A stretch of 64,000 nt of DNA from Leeuwenhoekiella parthenopeia (lineage in GTDB: Bacteria; Bacteroidota; Bacteroidia; Flavobacteriales; Flavobacteriaceae): contig NZ_JAJGMW010000026.1 of assembly GCF_020782115.1 (NCBI RefSeq), positions 1 through 64,000 on the forward strand. The letters run 5' to 3'. Every line of letters begins with the position of its first letter. The stretch's first letter is position 1. Made by a program: the position numbers and the translations under genes. Under the pieces are notes generated by a model. That model was not told the DNA's origin. It worked only from the letters and a program-made list of their open reading frames with translations, and did no database searches. This document shows positions 52,036-61,059 of this stretch, piece after piece.

Positions 52036-53203
52036 GCTGCTGTAATATCTGTTTTAAATAAGCTGCGGCTTCTGCAACCCGGTATCGGGTTTGATACAAT
52101 TCCCGTGCGCTATGCGCATACTCCTGTTTCAGGCGTTCTTCCAGAACTAACAGGTGTTCCAGTCCCGAAGTAACCCCCTCCAAATCGTCAGTAAATACCA
52201 ATCCGGCCCTGGCATCACTAATTTCCCGCCATATATTTACCGGCTTACTGATGGCAACCGGAGTACTACAGGCCAGAGCTTCCACCACGGCAATCCCAAA
52301 ATTCTCCTGATGGCTGGGTAAGATAAACCAGTCTGCCCCATACAGGGCGCCCCATTTGGCATCGCCCTGCAGCATGCCCATAAAATAAATCGGCAAACCT
52401 TCGGCAAGATTTTTTAAATGCGCTCCATAAGGCGTTTCCAGCCCCGGTCCGGCAATGACCAAAATAGGGATGTGCGGGTTCTGCCTATAATGGCTACGAT
52501 AGGCCTGTATCAAAAGATCTACCCCTTTTTTTTGATGTATCCGGCTTAAAAAAAGCCAGTAGGGCTGCGTCGCAGCTTGAGGACACTGTTCTAAAAAAGC
52601 CTGTTGCTGGATTCTGGTTTTTTGGGGCGGCTCCTGAATCCCATACCCCACATTCAATTCGGCTTTGGGATGGTATCCGGGAAAGGTGGTACGCGCCAAC
52701 AGCAATTCCTGCTCGCAGGTAAATAAAACCCCGTCAACCCCATTGATTACCTGTTTTTCTAACAGCTGCCAAAACAACCGGTTACGCATGGCTTTAAAGC
52801 GTCGCTCGGGTGCCTTTTGAAAATAGGGATCCAGCATCCCATGCGGCATAACAAAGAGTTTAGGCACTTGCTTCCCGGCATCTTTCAGCTGCTTCCAGGT
52901 GTGATAGGTACCAAAGCTGGTATACAGCCACAACCCATGTATGATTGCACAATCGTAATCCCCCAAATGCTGCTCCAGCCATGGCTTTAATGCAGCAGTG
53001 TAGCCATAAGGAGTTTTGCCGGGACCAAGGGCGGTAATTTTAAATTCGTCTTTCCCCAAAAAGGAGGCATCGGTTGCGTCTAAACAAACCACTTCGGTGG
53101 TTATCCCCAACTCCTGCAGGGCAGGGATACTGTTACGGATGCCCTGGCAGGGGCCTCCCGAGGCCGGGTCCATCGATGCAATGACTCGAAGATGCTTCTT
53201 CAT
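52028..53203 (-). CDS. GT4 family glycosyltransferase
   Basis: 391 residues, GT-B fold. N-terminal ASMDPASGGPCQGIRNS, mid region LFLSRIHQKKGVDLLIQAYR and donor-binding FILPSHQENFGIAVVEALACSTPVAI with the E-x7-E motif. Retaining enzymes of this type add mannose, fucose or glucose in capsule assembly. It overlaps the GT2 gene upstream by four bases. Confidence 0.9.
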   Translation of the reverse strand: MKKHLRVIASMDPASGGPCQGIRNSIPALQELGITTEVVCLDATDASFLGKDEFKITALGPGKTPYGYTAALKPWLEQHLGDYDCAIIHGLWLYTSFGTYHTWKQLKDAGKQVPKLFVMPHGMLDPYFQKAPERRFKAMRNRLFWQLLEKQVINGVDGVLFTCEQELLLARTTFPGYHPKAELNVGYGIQEPPQKTRIQQQAFLEQCPQAATQPYWLFLSRIHQKKGVDLLIQAYRSHYRQNPHIPILVIAGPGLETPYGAHLKNLAEGLPIYFMGMLQGDAKWGALYGADWFILPSHQENFGIAVVEALACSTPVAISKPVNIWREISDARAGLVFTDDLEGVTSGLEHLLVLEERLKQEYAHSARELYQTRYRVAEAAAYLKQILQQHE

Positions 53204-54036
53204 TGGTATTTGGTTCCAAACAAAAACTTGTTTACTGAATCAGGAATAAAATTTAGAAAATGTAAAAAAATAAAATAAACCACCGCATTCAAAATTCCTT
53301 TATATCTTTTACGGTAATAAAAATTTATTCTGGGATTTGCACCTAGGGGAGAATATAAATATTTATATCTCTTCACAAAACTTGCATTATTCAACCTCAT
53401 TCGACTTATGTCGTTTGAAAATCCCTGTCCAATGCCTCGGGTAGTTGTTAACACAGCAAAACCACTCTTTTGAGCCCGTAAACCATAATCAACATCTCCC
53501 AAATCGTGATGATAATAAGGATCTAAAATTCCAATCTCTTGATAGACACCTCTTGGCACCAAAACAACATTACCATTGAGATTGGTTATTTTTTGCATTT
53601 CTCCATTAGGCTGAATAGGCATTTTATTGGCATCCATACCCCCGTAAATTACGCGATCGCCAGTTTCATTAACAATTAGACCAGAAATAACAGCCTTACA
53701 AGATGACCTATTAGCACAATTTAAAAGTTCTTCAATCGAAAAATCAAAAAGATTGACGTCATCATTCAACCACAAAAAATAATCATATTTTACTTTATTA
53801 ATCAGAGCCATTTTCCAAGCTAAATGCATACCTCTATTCCAATAAAGATTTCCATTACCACGAATGACACTGACTTTAGGGAATGCTTGATTAACTTTTT
53901 CAGAGGTTCCATCAGTCGAACCATCATCAACCAAATAAACATCAATTTTACTATCAATACTTTGAAGACGACCAATGCAGTCAATAGTTTTCTCGACGCG
54001 ATTAAAACATGTGATTAGAGCTGCAATTCTTTTCAA
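53200..54036 (-). CDS. GT2 family glycosyltransferase (rhamnosyltransferase-like)
   Basis: 278 residues. GT-A signs: ALITCFNRVEKTIDCI, YLVDDGSTDGTSEKV, GNLYWNRGMHLAW and metal-binding LWLNDDVNLF. The WNRGM motif is common in family 2 enzymes annotated as rhamnosyltransferases, though donor identity is not certain. From this gene upstream, the DNA becomes clearly more AT-rich than in the genes at either end of the cluster. Confidence 0.87.
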   Translation of the reverse strand: MKRIAALITCFNRVEKTIDCIGRLQSIDSKIDVYLVDDGSTDGTSEKVNQAFPKVSVIRGNGNLYWNRGMHLAWKMALINKVKYDYFLWLNDDVNLFDFSIEELLNCANRSSCKAVISGLIVNETGDRVIYGGMDANKMPIQPNGEMQKITNLNGNVVLVPRGVYQEIGILDPYYHHDLGDVDYGLRAQKSGFAVLTTTRGIGQGFSNDISRMRLNNASFVKRYKYLYSPLGANPRINFYYRKRYKGILNAVVYFIFLHFLNFIPDSVNKFLFGTKYQ

Positions 54037-54037
54037 T

Positions 54038-54637
54038 TCAAATTATATTTTTAAGTACTCTCGCCGGATTTCCTGCACATATAGACATTGGTGGAATACT
54101 ACTACTTACGACAGACCCAGCTCCTATAACCGAACCACTCCCAATGGTAACTCCTTTTAAAATGATAGAACGAGCTCCAATGAAAACATCATCTTCAATG
54201 TGGACTGGAGCATTTTTAATTAATTCAGCATTATTTCGATCCTTGGGATGTATAGGGTGTGCATCCGAATCAGTTATTAATACTCCGCTGCCAATAAGCA
54301 CATTATCCCCTATAGTTATATCTCTTCCTGATATTGTGGCACCAGATATCCCAACATTGTTACCAATTTTAATATTTGAACTTGGATTTAATGCCTTTAT
54401 TATAACCTTTTGAAAAACCCCTATTGAATTCTTTGCTGGATCACTACATAGAATAAGCTTTTCTCCGATTAAAATTTTTGCCTTCCTATGTTTTTGAATT
54501 AATGGAAACCCCCTCAATCTCCAAGTAGGTTTCCAAAAACCTAAATAATAATAACAAAATATAGCGTCAATAACTAAGTGGGGGAAATATAAAAAATCTC
54601 TAATTAGACGTTTATTTATCATTTTTTCCAAATTCAT
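54038..54637 (-). CDS. Hexapeptide-repeat acetyltransferase
   Basis: 199 residues. Left-handed beta-helix repeats (IKIGNNVGISGATISG, ITIGDNVLIGSGVLI, VHIEDDVFIGARSIILKGVTIGSGSVIGAGSVV) with catalytic-type histidines in DSDAHPIHP and closing ICAGNPARVLKN. A WbbJ/maltose-type O-acetyltransferase acting on a repeat-unit sugar is most likely. It overlaps the next acetyltransferase gene by 26 bases. Confidence 0.85.
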   Translation of the reverse strand: MNLEKMINKRLIRDFLYFPHLVIDAIFCYYYLGFWKPTWRLRGFPLIQKHRKAKILIGEKLILCSDPAKNSIGVFQKVIIKALNPSSNIKIGNNVGISGATISGRDITIGDNVLIGSGVLITDSDAHPIHPKDRNNAELIKNAPVHIEDDVFIGARSIILKGVTIGSGSVIGAGSVVSSSIPPMSICAGNPARVLKNII

Positions 54638-55283
54638 TTTTAAAATGCATTAAGTCCAGAAAAAGTGCTCTTTTTGCATAAATAGTATCTTTTGGCCAAT
54701 CCCACCATTTTAAATTAGATAAAAAAGTTATGTCAGTTTCTGAAAATCTACTTTTAATATGTTTGGCGGGTACCCCACCAACAATACTGTAAGGCATTAC
54801 ATCTTTAGTTACGTATGCTCCTGCAAGAATAATTGCCCCATCGCCGATTTTTATACCTTCAACAATTTTAACTCCAAAACCAACCCAGACATCGTTTCCA
54901 ATAATACAACTCCATTTATCACGTAATTTAAATTCCTCAAATTTATTTTGATTTACAAAAGAGCTTCCGGTTTGCTTTCTTGTTGAGTAAAAAACAGGAC
55001 TGGTACTTACAAAATCTATAGGATGAGTACCATAAATAACTTCAACTTTTGGACCGATGGAACTAAAGTTACCAATTTTGACATTAATTAATTTGCAATC
55101 CTCCCCTGTATAACTATAAATACCAATTTTGGAATTTGAAACATTACTTCGTGGAAGTATTCTATTATGACCGGCAAAACTAGTATTATAACATTTTACG
55201 CTAGCATCCAATCTTACATTTTGCTTTTTGAAATGCCGATACTTAATTATAAAAAAAAAGTACCTCTTAATTAATTTTAGCAT
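54612..55283 (-). CDS. CatB-related O-acetyltransferase
   Basis: 223 residues. Beta-helix repeats VKIGNFSSIGPKVEVIYG and IIGNDVWVGFGVKIVEGIKIGDGAIILAGAYVTKDV, with the conserved histidine in YGTHPIDF, and the xenobiotic/CatB-type ending YSIVGGVPAKHIKSRF plus WWDWP. It probably acetylates a second position of the polysaccharide. It overlaps wzy by 17 bases, indicating cotranscription. Confidence 0.87.
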   Translation of the reverse strand: MLKLIKRYFFFIIKYRHFKKQNVRLDASVKCYNTSFAGHNRILPRSNVSNSKIGIYSYTGEDCKLINVKIGNFSSIGPKVEVIYGTHPIDFVSTSPVFYSTRKQTGSSFVNQNKFEEFKLRDKWSCIIGNDVWVGFGVKIVEGIKIGDGAIILAGAYVTKDVMPYSIVGGVPAKHIKSRFSETDITFLSNLKWWDWPKDTIYAKRALFLDLMHFKNEFGKNDK

Positions 55284-56541
55284 AGCCCATATTTTTTAAA
55301 AAAAAGATAATGCCTAAAAAATAAATTAAATTGTAAAAGGAAATTGCAGGAACACCATAAATAAATGCATCAATAGTTTTAACAGTAACGATAACACCGA
55401 AAAATACATTCAGTTCCATGGCATTTAAATTTGCTCTTTTAAAGAAATTGCGTGCACTTAAAACAGAAATTATCAATACAGAAAACACCCATAATAGACC
55501 CCATCTAAATGCATCTTGAGCCCAGCCAATTTCAATGGTACTCCTTCTAACAAATGAATCGTAAGTGGCAAAAACACCCTTCCCAAAAGCCCAGTCTAAA
55601 AAGCTGAAATTTTGAAATGCATCAATAAGTATTTGTGATCTTGAATTCCCTTCCCAAAAAAAAAGACTTGCAAAGCTTCCTGTATTCAAAAAATCTGAAA
55701 AAGCCTCAATTAATGAATCTAATTGAAACTTATCAAAGACAGAGCTATTTTCTCTGACCAGAGATTCTTGGGTGAATATGGAGCTAAGGCCAAAAAAATA
55801 TATTGAAACAAATACGCAAAAACTTATTATGATGTTGCTTAAGCTAATAAGCTTATTGTGTTTTGCAGCAAAGAATAACAAAATCAACCCTACTAAACTA
55901 TAGGAGCGTGACCAGATTTTTGCTGAAATTATAAAAATAAGTAGAATACAACTCCAACCAAGATAATATTGAATTTTTGTTTTTCTATCCTTGGGTAAAA
56001 ATAAAAAGAGAGTTCCTGGGATCAATAAGTTATTCATAATTGCTTGCCCGAGTAGGATAGCATCAGAAGCATTAGAAACCCTGAAAAGGAAAAAATAAAA
56101 TACACTCAGGTATAGGGGTATTAAAAATTTGAGGGTGTTTGCAAATACTATTATCAAGTCTATCTTTCCTCTAAGTGCCACTATTGCCAAAGCAATAAAA
56201 GGTAATGAATAATAGGAACCGTAAACAAATAAACTATCTGTTATACGTTTGAATGTTAAGGAATCAAGTAAGTCAAAAAAAATTGATAGATATGGAAATA
56301 AAAATATTAGCCAAAAAAGCAAAGGGATTCTACCGTACCATCCCTTCATATTGCTGTTTAAAGTGTGAAAGATTAGGCCGAAAACGCCTACCAATGCAAT
56401 AACCAGTATTATTTTTAGTATTTCAAGTTTAAAGAAAGTTGAATACAATAAGAAAATCGAATAAATGGGAGTAAAAGACATTAAAATAAATGCCGTAAAC
56501 ATTGATTTCGTTTTCCAGAAATTCAACTTGAAAACACCCAT
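55267..56541 (-). CDS. wzy: Wzy-like polysaccharide polymerase
   Basis: 424 residues with about eleven hydrophobic segments and little else, the usual look of O-antigen polymerases. A soluble loop of about 90 residues (SSIFTQESLVRENSS to RSTIEIGWAQDAFRWG) lies toward the C-terminus, where Wzy proteins carry their periplasmic loop. It would join lipid-linked repeat units in the periplasm. The call rests on topology and context, as the family is too variable for motifs. It shares one base with the next gene. Confidence 0.72.
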   Translation of the reverse strand: MGVFKLNFWKTKSMFTAFILMSFTPIYSIFLLYSTFFKLEILKIILVIALVGVFGLIFHTLNSNMKGWYGRIPLLFWLIFLFPYLSIFFDLLDSLTFKRITDSLFVYGSYYSLPFIALAIVALRGKIDLIIVFANTLKFLIPLYLSVFYFFLFRVSNASDAILLGQAIMNNLLIPGTLFLFLPKDRKTKIQYYLGWSCILLIFIISAKIWSRSYSLVGLILLFFAAKHNKLISLSNIIISFCVFVSIYFFGLSSIFTQESLVRENSSVFDKFQLDSLIEAFSDFLNTGSFASLFFWEGNSRSQILIDAFQNFSFLDWAFGKGVFATYDSFVRRSTIEIGWAQDAFRWGLLWVFSVLIISVLSARNFFKRANLNAMELNVFFGVIVTVKTIDAFIYGVPAISFYNLIYFLGIIFFLKNMGYAKIN

Positions 56542-57428
56542 TAAAGAATAGGAAGTTTAAAAATCCCTCCGTGTTGCCTTTGCCTAGGATCCTCTAAACA
56601 ATTCATATAACCCCCTATATCTAGGGCTACTGTTTCTAAAGGCCGTAGTTGTCGAAGTATATTCGCAGACCCAATCCCTGCGGCAACCAGACAAATGTCA
56701 TATTTAGTATTGTAATTTTTCAGATTTAATTTTTCTGTCAGCGAACTCGTCTTTGATATATTATAGAAATCAACTTTTAGGGCTCCTAATTTTTCTAAAG
56801 TTTTCGAAATATTTAATTCCTTTTTAGCGTCAGTACCTGTTACAACAAGTATCTTTCTGCCAACTATAAAATCCTGCCATCCATTTCTGACTAAAATACC
56901 TACGACAAAGTGAAAAGGTATGTAATTTTCACAGTGAAACTCTATTTGATTCTTCTCAAAAAATTCAATTAATGAAGAGTTATGTTCTGTAAACGCATTA
57001 AGTCCGTTTTCATTAAGATAGCAAGCTAACATTCCTTTATGAGAAATATATTTAATGTGCTCAACAAGCTCAATTCTTAATAATTTCACTTCTTCCTTAG
57101 AGTATTGTTCTCCCCAAGATGTTTTCCATTTATTTGGGTTAGTTAATCTGAGCTTTTCTGCGGTCACTGCAAGAATATCACGTACTAGTCTATTTTTCTT
57201 TTTTAGATTATACTTCCTCCCGAGCAAAAAACGGTATTCTCCATCCGCCATTCTATAAATAGGTAAATACTCCTTACCCATGGCATTTAGGACTCTTGTT
57301 CTGAATTGTTCAATCCACTCCTCTAAAGTGATATCTTGAAAGGAATAAGCATTTAAATAACCACCGTAAGCTTCATCTGCACTGCCATAGGCGATATTAT
57401 CCATATTTACCAGAAAGGGTAATTTCAT
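56541..57428 (-). CDS. Probable GT-D fold glycosyltransferase
   Basis: 295 residues, soluble. The motif YRMADGEYRFLLG at about residue 59 matches the DGE (DxE) signature of GT-D enzymes such as the streptococcal DUF1792 glucosyltransferase, and the later LVAAGIGSANILRQL and LDIGGYMNCL fit the family's glycine-rich end. It would transfer a sugar with a retained DxE metal site in place of the GT-A DxD. It overlaps the GT4 gene upstream by four bases. The fold assignment is made by eye from motifs only. Confidence 0.6.
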   Translation of the reverse strand: MKLPFLVNMDNIAYGSADEAYGGYLNAYSFQDITLEEWIEQFRTRVLNAMGKEYLPIYRMADGEYRFLLGRKYNLKKKNRLVRDILAVTAEKLRLTNPNKWKTSWGEQYSKEEVKLLRIELVEHIKYISHKGMLACYLNENGLNAFTEHNSSLIEFFEKNQIEFHCENYIPFHFVVGILVRNGWQDFIVGRKILVVTGTDAKKELNISKTLEKLGALKVDFYNISKTSSLTEKLNLKNYNTKYDICLVAAGIGSANILRQLRPLETVALDIGGYMNCLEDPRQRQHGGIFKLPIL

Positions 57429-58555
57429 TTTTCAAGTAAGTTTATCAATTGGTCTACATATTTTTCCCATTCGAATGAGCTATCACTTTTTCGCAAAGCC
57501 GGATTAAAATCACTGCTTTCTTTTTTAAGCATTTTATCGATTTTTAAAGCTAATTCTGTAGCATTACCCTGTTCAAATAAAACATAATTTTCATCATCAA
57601 TGTCTACCAGGTTTTCAATTCCTGTATTTCTTGTTGCGATAATTGGTAAACCTAAATAATTAGCCTCAGTCAGAACTAATGCAAGTCCCTCTTCAAATGA
57701 GGGTAAACAAAAAATACTTGCAGTAAGGTATTTATCCAACAACTCTTGTCTCCTTAAAACTCCAAAGTACTTAATAAAAGGCTTATTTAGATCATAACTA
57801 AAACCATTTGTTTTAGCTCCTACAAGCCAAAGTTCTATTGAATCATTCTCCTCATATAATTTGGAAAATGCATCAATTAAGACTCCAACTCCTTTACGTG
57901 CGGATAATTGCCCAACAAACAAAACAACATTCCTTTTACGATTCTTATTACTGATAGTAAGCTCAAACTTAGCATGACTAAAGCCATAAGGAATAATCAG
58001 AAGTTTTTCTTTATCAATCCCATTATTAGTAAATGTCTGAGCCACAAAATCTGAAGGTATAAGTATGTAATCCGCCAATTCATATTCATCAAACTCTCTT
58101 TCGAGAAAACTTTTTGGATTTGCTTTAAATACCTCGTTGTGATATTTTGCTGCTTCACTTCTCAATTGATTATTTGCAACAGCGTGTGTTGAACCTCGGT
58201 CTAAAATTTTAAGAGTATGGTTATTTTTTTTAAAAATTTCTTTGCTAAAACCTGCAAAACCAATCAAAACATCAACGTTCTTTGGAACAAAGACATTTGC
58301 GCAAAAGTTAAATAATCGAGAGTAAATTGTAGGATTTAGTTCTTTTTTAAATACGACCCTCGAAAATCTTTTGAGTAATTCTAAAACCGGTAAACCAACA
58401 TAGTTTCTCCTTTTGATTCCGTATTTCCTTGCTACGGAAAAAGGCATTGTTGATATCAGCTTAAAAAGCAAACCTCTTTGTTGCAATTCATAAGCGTAAT
58501 CAAAAGCATGAAATTTACCATTAACAACAATACAAACCCTTTTCGTATTATTCAT
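57425..58555 (-). CDS. GT4 family glycosyltransferase
   Basis: 376 residues, GT-B fold. Donor-site features: VLFVGQLSARKGVGVLIDAFSKL, KYFGVLRRQELLDKYL and FCLPSFEEGLALVLTEANYLGLPIIA with E-x7-E-type spacing. The N-terminal half has RRNYVGLPVLELLKRFSR and DRGSTHAVAN. It adds one sugar to the growing unit; donor unknown. Confidence 0.9.
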   Translation of the reverse strand: MNNTKRVCIVVNGKFHAFDYAYELQQRGLLFKLISTMPFSVARKYGIKRRNYVGLPVLELLKRFSRVVFKKELNPTIYSRLFNFCANVFVPKNVDVLIGFAGFSKEIFKKNNHTLKILDRGSTHAVANNQLRSEAAKYHNEVFKANPKSFLEREFDEYELADYILIPSDFVAQTFTNNGIDKEKLLIIPYGFSHAKFELTISNKNRKRNVVLFVGQLSARKGVGVLIDAFSKLYEENDSIELWLVGAKTNGFSYDLNKPFIKYFGVLRRQELLDKYLTASIFCLPSFEEGLALVLTEANYLGLPIIATRNTGIENLVDIDDENYVLFEQGNATELALKIDKMLKKESSDFNPALRKSDSSFEWEKYVDQLINLLEK

Positions 58556-58560
58556 AGCAA

Positions 58561-59916
58561 CTATTCTAATTTAGACTTGAATTTATACTTCAAAGTGCGC
58601 CAAGAAACAACAAATTCGTCGCTCAAATCTTGAAAAGATATATTTAAATATTTACAAGCTAAGGGCAATACTATTAGGGCTAGTAAAAAATCTAAGGCAA
58701 TATTACCTATAGCAGCTCCCAAAAGACCTAAATATAATGACAAAAAATAAACCAATATGACAGAGATAATAGATGCTATAATACCAGCCATTGCAAATCG
58801 ATACGGTCGATTTACAGCTCTGAACACCATCGCAGATGTCCACCAAAAAGAATTAAACAAAATTCCGCTTATAAAAACTAGCCATACTGTATTTGAGACT
58901 TCAAGTTCATTTTGAGTCCAAATATTATAAAACCAAAGACCAAACACTGCTAAAAAAACAAAACCTACAAATGCCAAAATAAATACCGCTAATAAAGAAT
59001 ATGCAAATAATTTAAGTTGTTTTTTCTTATTCCCCAAACCTACTTCATATTGCAGTTCAGGAAATACGGCACCACTTACTAAGCTATACATTTGATTAAC
59101 AGACCTTGACAAGGTTCTTATTGTATTAAAAACAGCAACAGCCTGAGGACCCAAGATAATTCTTACCGCAAATGTGGTACCTTGGAAATATATGGATTGC
59201 CAAACAGGTGATAAAAGATAGCCCATCCCTTTGTTCATAATCATTTTAACGTCACTCCTAAGAATTCTCGACTTATACGATTTGAGATTTTTAATTTGTC
59301 GATTTGCCAAGGTTACAAATAATAAGTTGAATAAAACTGCTACTCCAAGTTGAGAAGCAGCAAAAGCAATAATTCCTTTCCCAGATAAAAGAACCACTAA
59401 ACCTGCAAGCACATTTAAAGCAGCATTTAAAGCCAGAAGATTGATACCTACATTTGCTCTTCTAGCAGCTCTGTAATATCCTTCATAAAATTGTGAGTAA
59501 AAATTGAGTAATCTGGCGAGCATCAGTATTGAGACAGCATATATTGCATCTCGTCTATCGATTATTGTTTTACTGAAAACATCATAATTATCTAAAAGAA
59601 ACACTGTAAGCGCTGCAATTATTAAGGCACAAACAATCATAAACGAAATCAACCAAAATCCGGTTTTTGAAATATTTGAAGCTCCCTGATAGTTTTTTGC
59701 CGCATACTTCAAAACAAAAGTATTAGAGGCTGCCGTTCCAACGCCAAGATCACTGAATGCTATTATACTTGGTATAATGGTTAAAGTAAGCCACTCCCCA
59801 TAATAAGCTGCTCCCCAATAGCTTATAAAAAAAGGAACCAAGAGAAGTTGTTCACAAATCTTTACCCCTTTTTGAAGTCCTGTGGCTAAACCATTTTTTA
59901 GAATTCTTTTATTCAC
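58561..59916 (-). CDS. wzx: Wzx-like repeat-unit flippase
   Basis: 451 residues with about twelve to fourteen membrane segments in the MATE/PST arrangement. Opening KNGLATGLQKGVKICEQLLLVPFFISYWG and the later LGVGTAASNTFVLKYAA and SVNQMYSLVSGAVFPELQ are typical of the polysaccharide flippase family. It moves the undecaprenyl-linked unit to the periplasmic face for Wzy. Five bases from the GT4 gene. Confidence 0.88.
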   Translation of the reverse strand: MNKRILKNGLATGLQKGVKICEQLLLVPFFISYWGAAYYGEWLTLTIIPSIIAFSDLGVGTAASNTFVLKYAAKNYQGASNISKTGFWLISFMIVCALIIAALTVFLLDNYDVFSKTIIDRRDAIYAVSILMLARLLNFYSQFYEGYYRAARRANVGINLLALNAALNVLAGLVVLLSGKGIIAFAASQLGVAVLFNLLFVTLANRQIKNLKSYKSRILRSDVKMIMNKGMGYLLSPVWQSIYFQGTTFAVRIILGPQAVAVFNTIRTLSRSVNQMYSLVSGAVFPELQYEVGLGNKKKQLKLFAYSLLAVFILAFVGFVFLAVFGLWFYNIWTQNELEVSNTVWLVFISGILFNSFWWTSAMVFRAVNRPYRFAMAGIIASIISVILVYFLSLYLGLLGAAIGNIALDFLLALIVLPLACKYLNISFQDLSDEFVVSWRTLKYKFKSKLE

Positions 59917-59931
59917 AGGTTTTTTTAGTAT

Positions 59932-60963
59932 CTACAGAAGAGCTTCACAAGATTCTCTGATATATTTCGCTAGAAGGTCCATCTCAGTGTCAATTTTATT
60001 AAAAAATACAGTACTTGGTTTCATAATTCTATCATTAGAAGTATGATCCAAGTCAAATCTTTCAAAAATACCGCATCTGGGGCTATCGATTAAAATTCTC
60101 GCCGGTTTACCAAATGCCAAGGTTACAGCACAAGCATGCACTCTTTCTGATATAGTGAAATTTGCACCTTTAAAAGCAGAGAGGAAATTAATTGGATTTA
60201 ATGTAATGTAGCTATTAGGATATTTAAAGTTAAAATTATTTGACTTGTTTGAAACTTGTTGTACCGTTCGAACAATTTTTAAATCACCAAGATTTTCGGC
60301 AATGTCATCATAAATTTCTAAATGACGATTAATCTTCCAAGGAAGACCAGGTATGTAGCCCTTGCGCTCTTTTAATGTTACATCCTCGATTTGTGGCTTA
60401 GCTTTATCACTTATAAATTTAGGCTCCGGATTTCTATAGAAACTACTTACAAAATATTCCTTATCTAGCTTTAGAGTATCTACTTTTAATAATTTATTTA
60501 CAAGGAATGCTGTACAAATTCCATTATATGCATTTGGCACATAGTCCTTGAACTTTTCATAAGTTTCTGGATCTCTTGAAGCAAATGCTATTGGAGGATA
60601 TGCCTTTAAAAATTTTCTGATTTGATTTAGTGGTTCTCCATCCAAACCACTACAAGAACAACTTAATATGGCATAATTACTTCCTTTTCTTTTAATATTT
60701 TCGATGGCTGCTTTATATTCCGTTTTCAATAGTGCCATAACCATTGGACCTGAAAGGATATGTAAATCAGCATTTTGCCATTCAATACTTTTTAAGGCAT
60801 TTTTTAGCTGTTTCTGGTTGGGATGAAATGCTCTTTCTACAGGCCCGTCACCAAAATAAACGTCAGCCTCTGGAAATACATTTTTTATTAACTCATATAG
60901 AGAAAATTGATAAAAACCATCTCCAAGATTATTCCAAGTCGAATTTTCTACAATTATTTTCAT
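59932..60963 (-). CDS. Polysaccharide pyruvyl transferase family protein
   Basis: 343 residues. Start MKIIVENSTWNNLGDGFYQFSLYELI, central ILSGPMVMALL and YAILSCSCSGLDGE, late RVHACAVTLAFGKPARILID; the RxHA motif in a GT-B-like fold marks the CsaB/polysaccharide pyruvyl transferase family. Members add a pyruvate ketal, giving a negative charge, though some act as glycosyltransferases. It lies between wzx and fcl; a 96-base AT-rich gap separates it from fcl. Confidence 0.75.
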   Translation of the reverse strand: MKIIVENSTWNNLGDGFYQFSLYELIKNVFPEADVYFGDGPVERAFHPNQKQLKNALKSIEWQNADLHILSGPMVMALLKTEYKAAIENIKRKGSNYAILSCSCSGLDGEPLNQIRKFLKAYPPIAFASRDPETYEKFKDYVPNAYNGICTAFLVNKLLKVDTLKLDKEYFVSSFYRNPEPKFISDKAKPQIEDVTLKERKGYIPGLPWKINRHLEIYDDIAENLGDLKIVRTVQQVSNKSNNFNFKYPNSYITLNPINFLSAFKGANFTISERVHACAVTLAFGKPARILIDSPRCGIFERFDLDHTSNDRIMKPSTVFFNKIDTEMDLLAKYIRESCEALL

Positions 60964-61059
60964 TTATTATTATTAAAATTTTGCTCAAAGTTCATTTTTT
61001 TTATTCGTTTAAACCAAAGCATTTTATGTATATTAAAATGTCAGGCAAGCCTTAATCTA

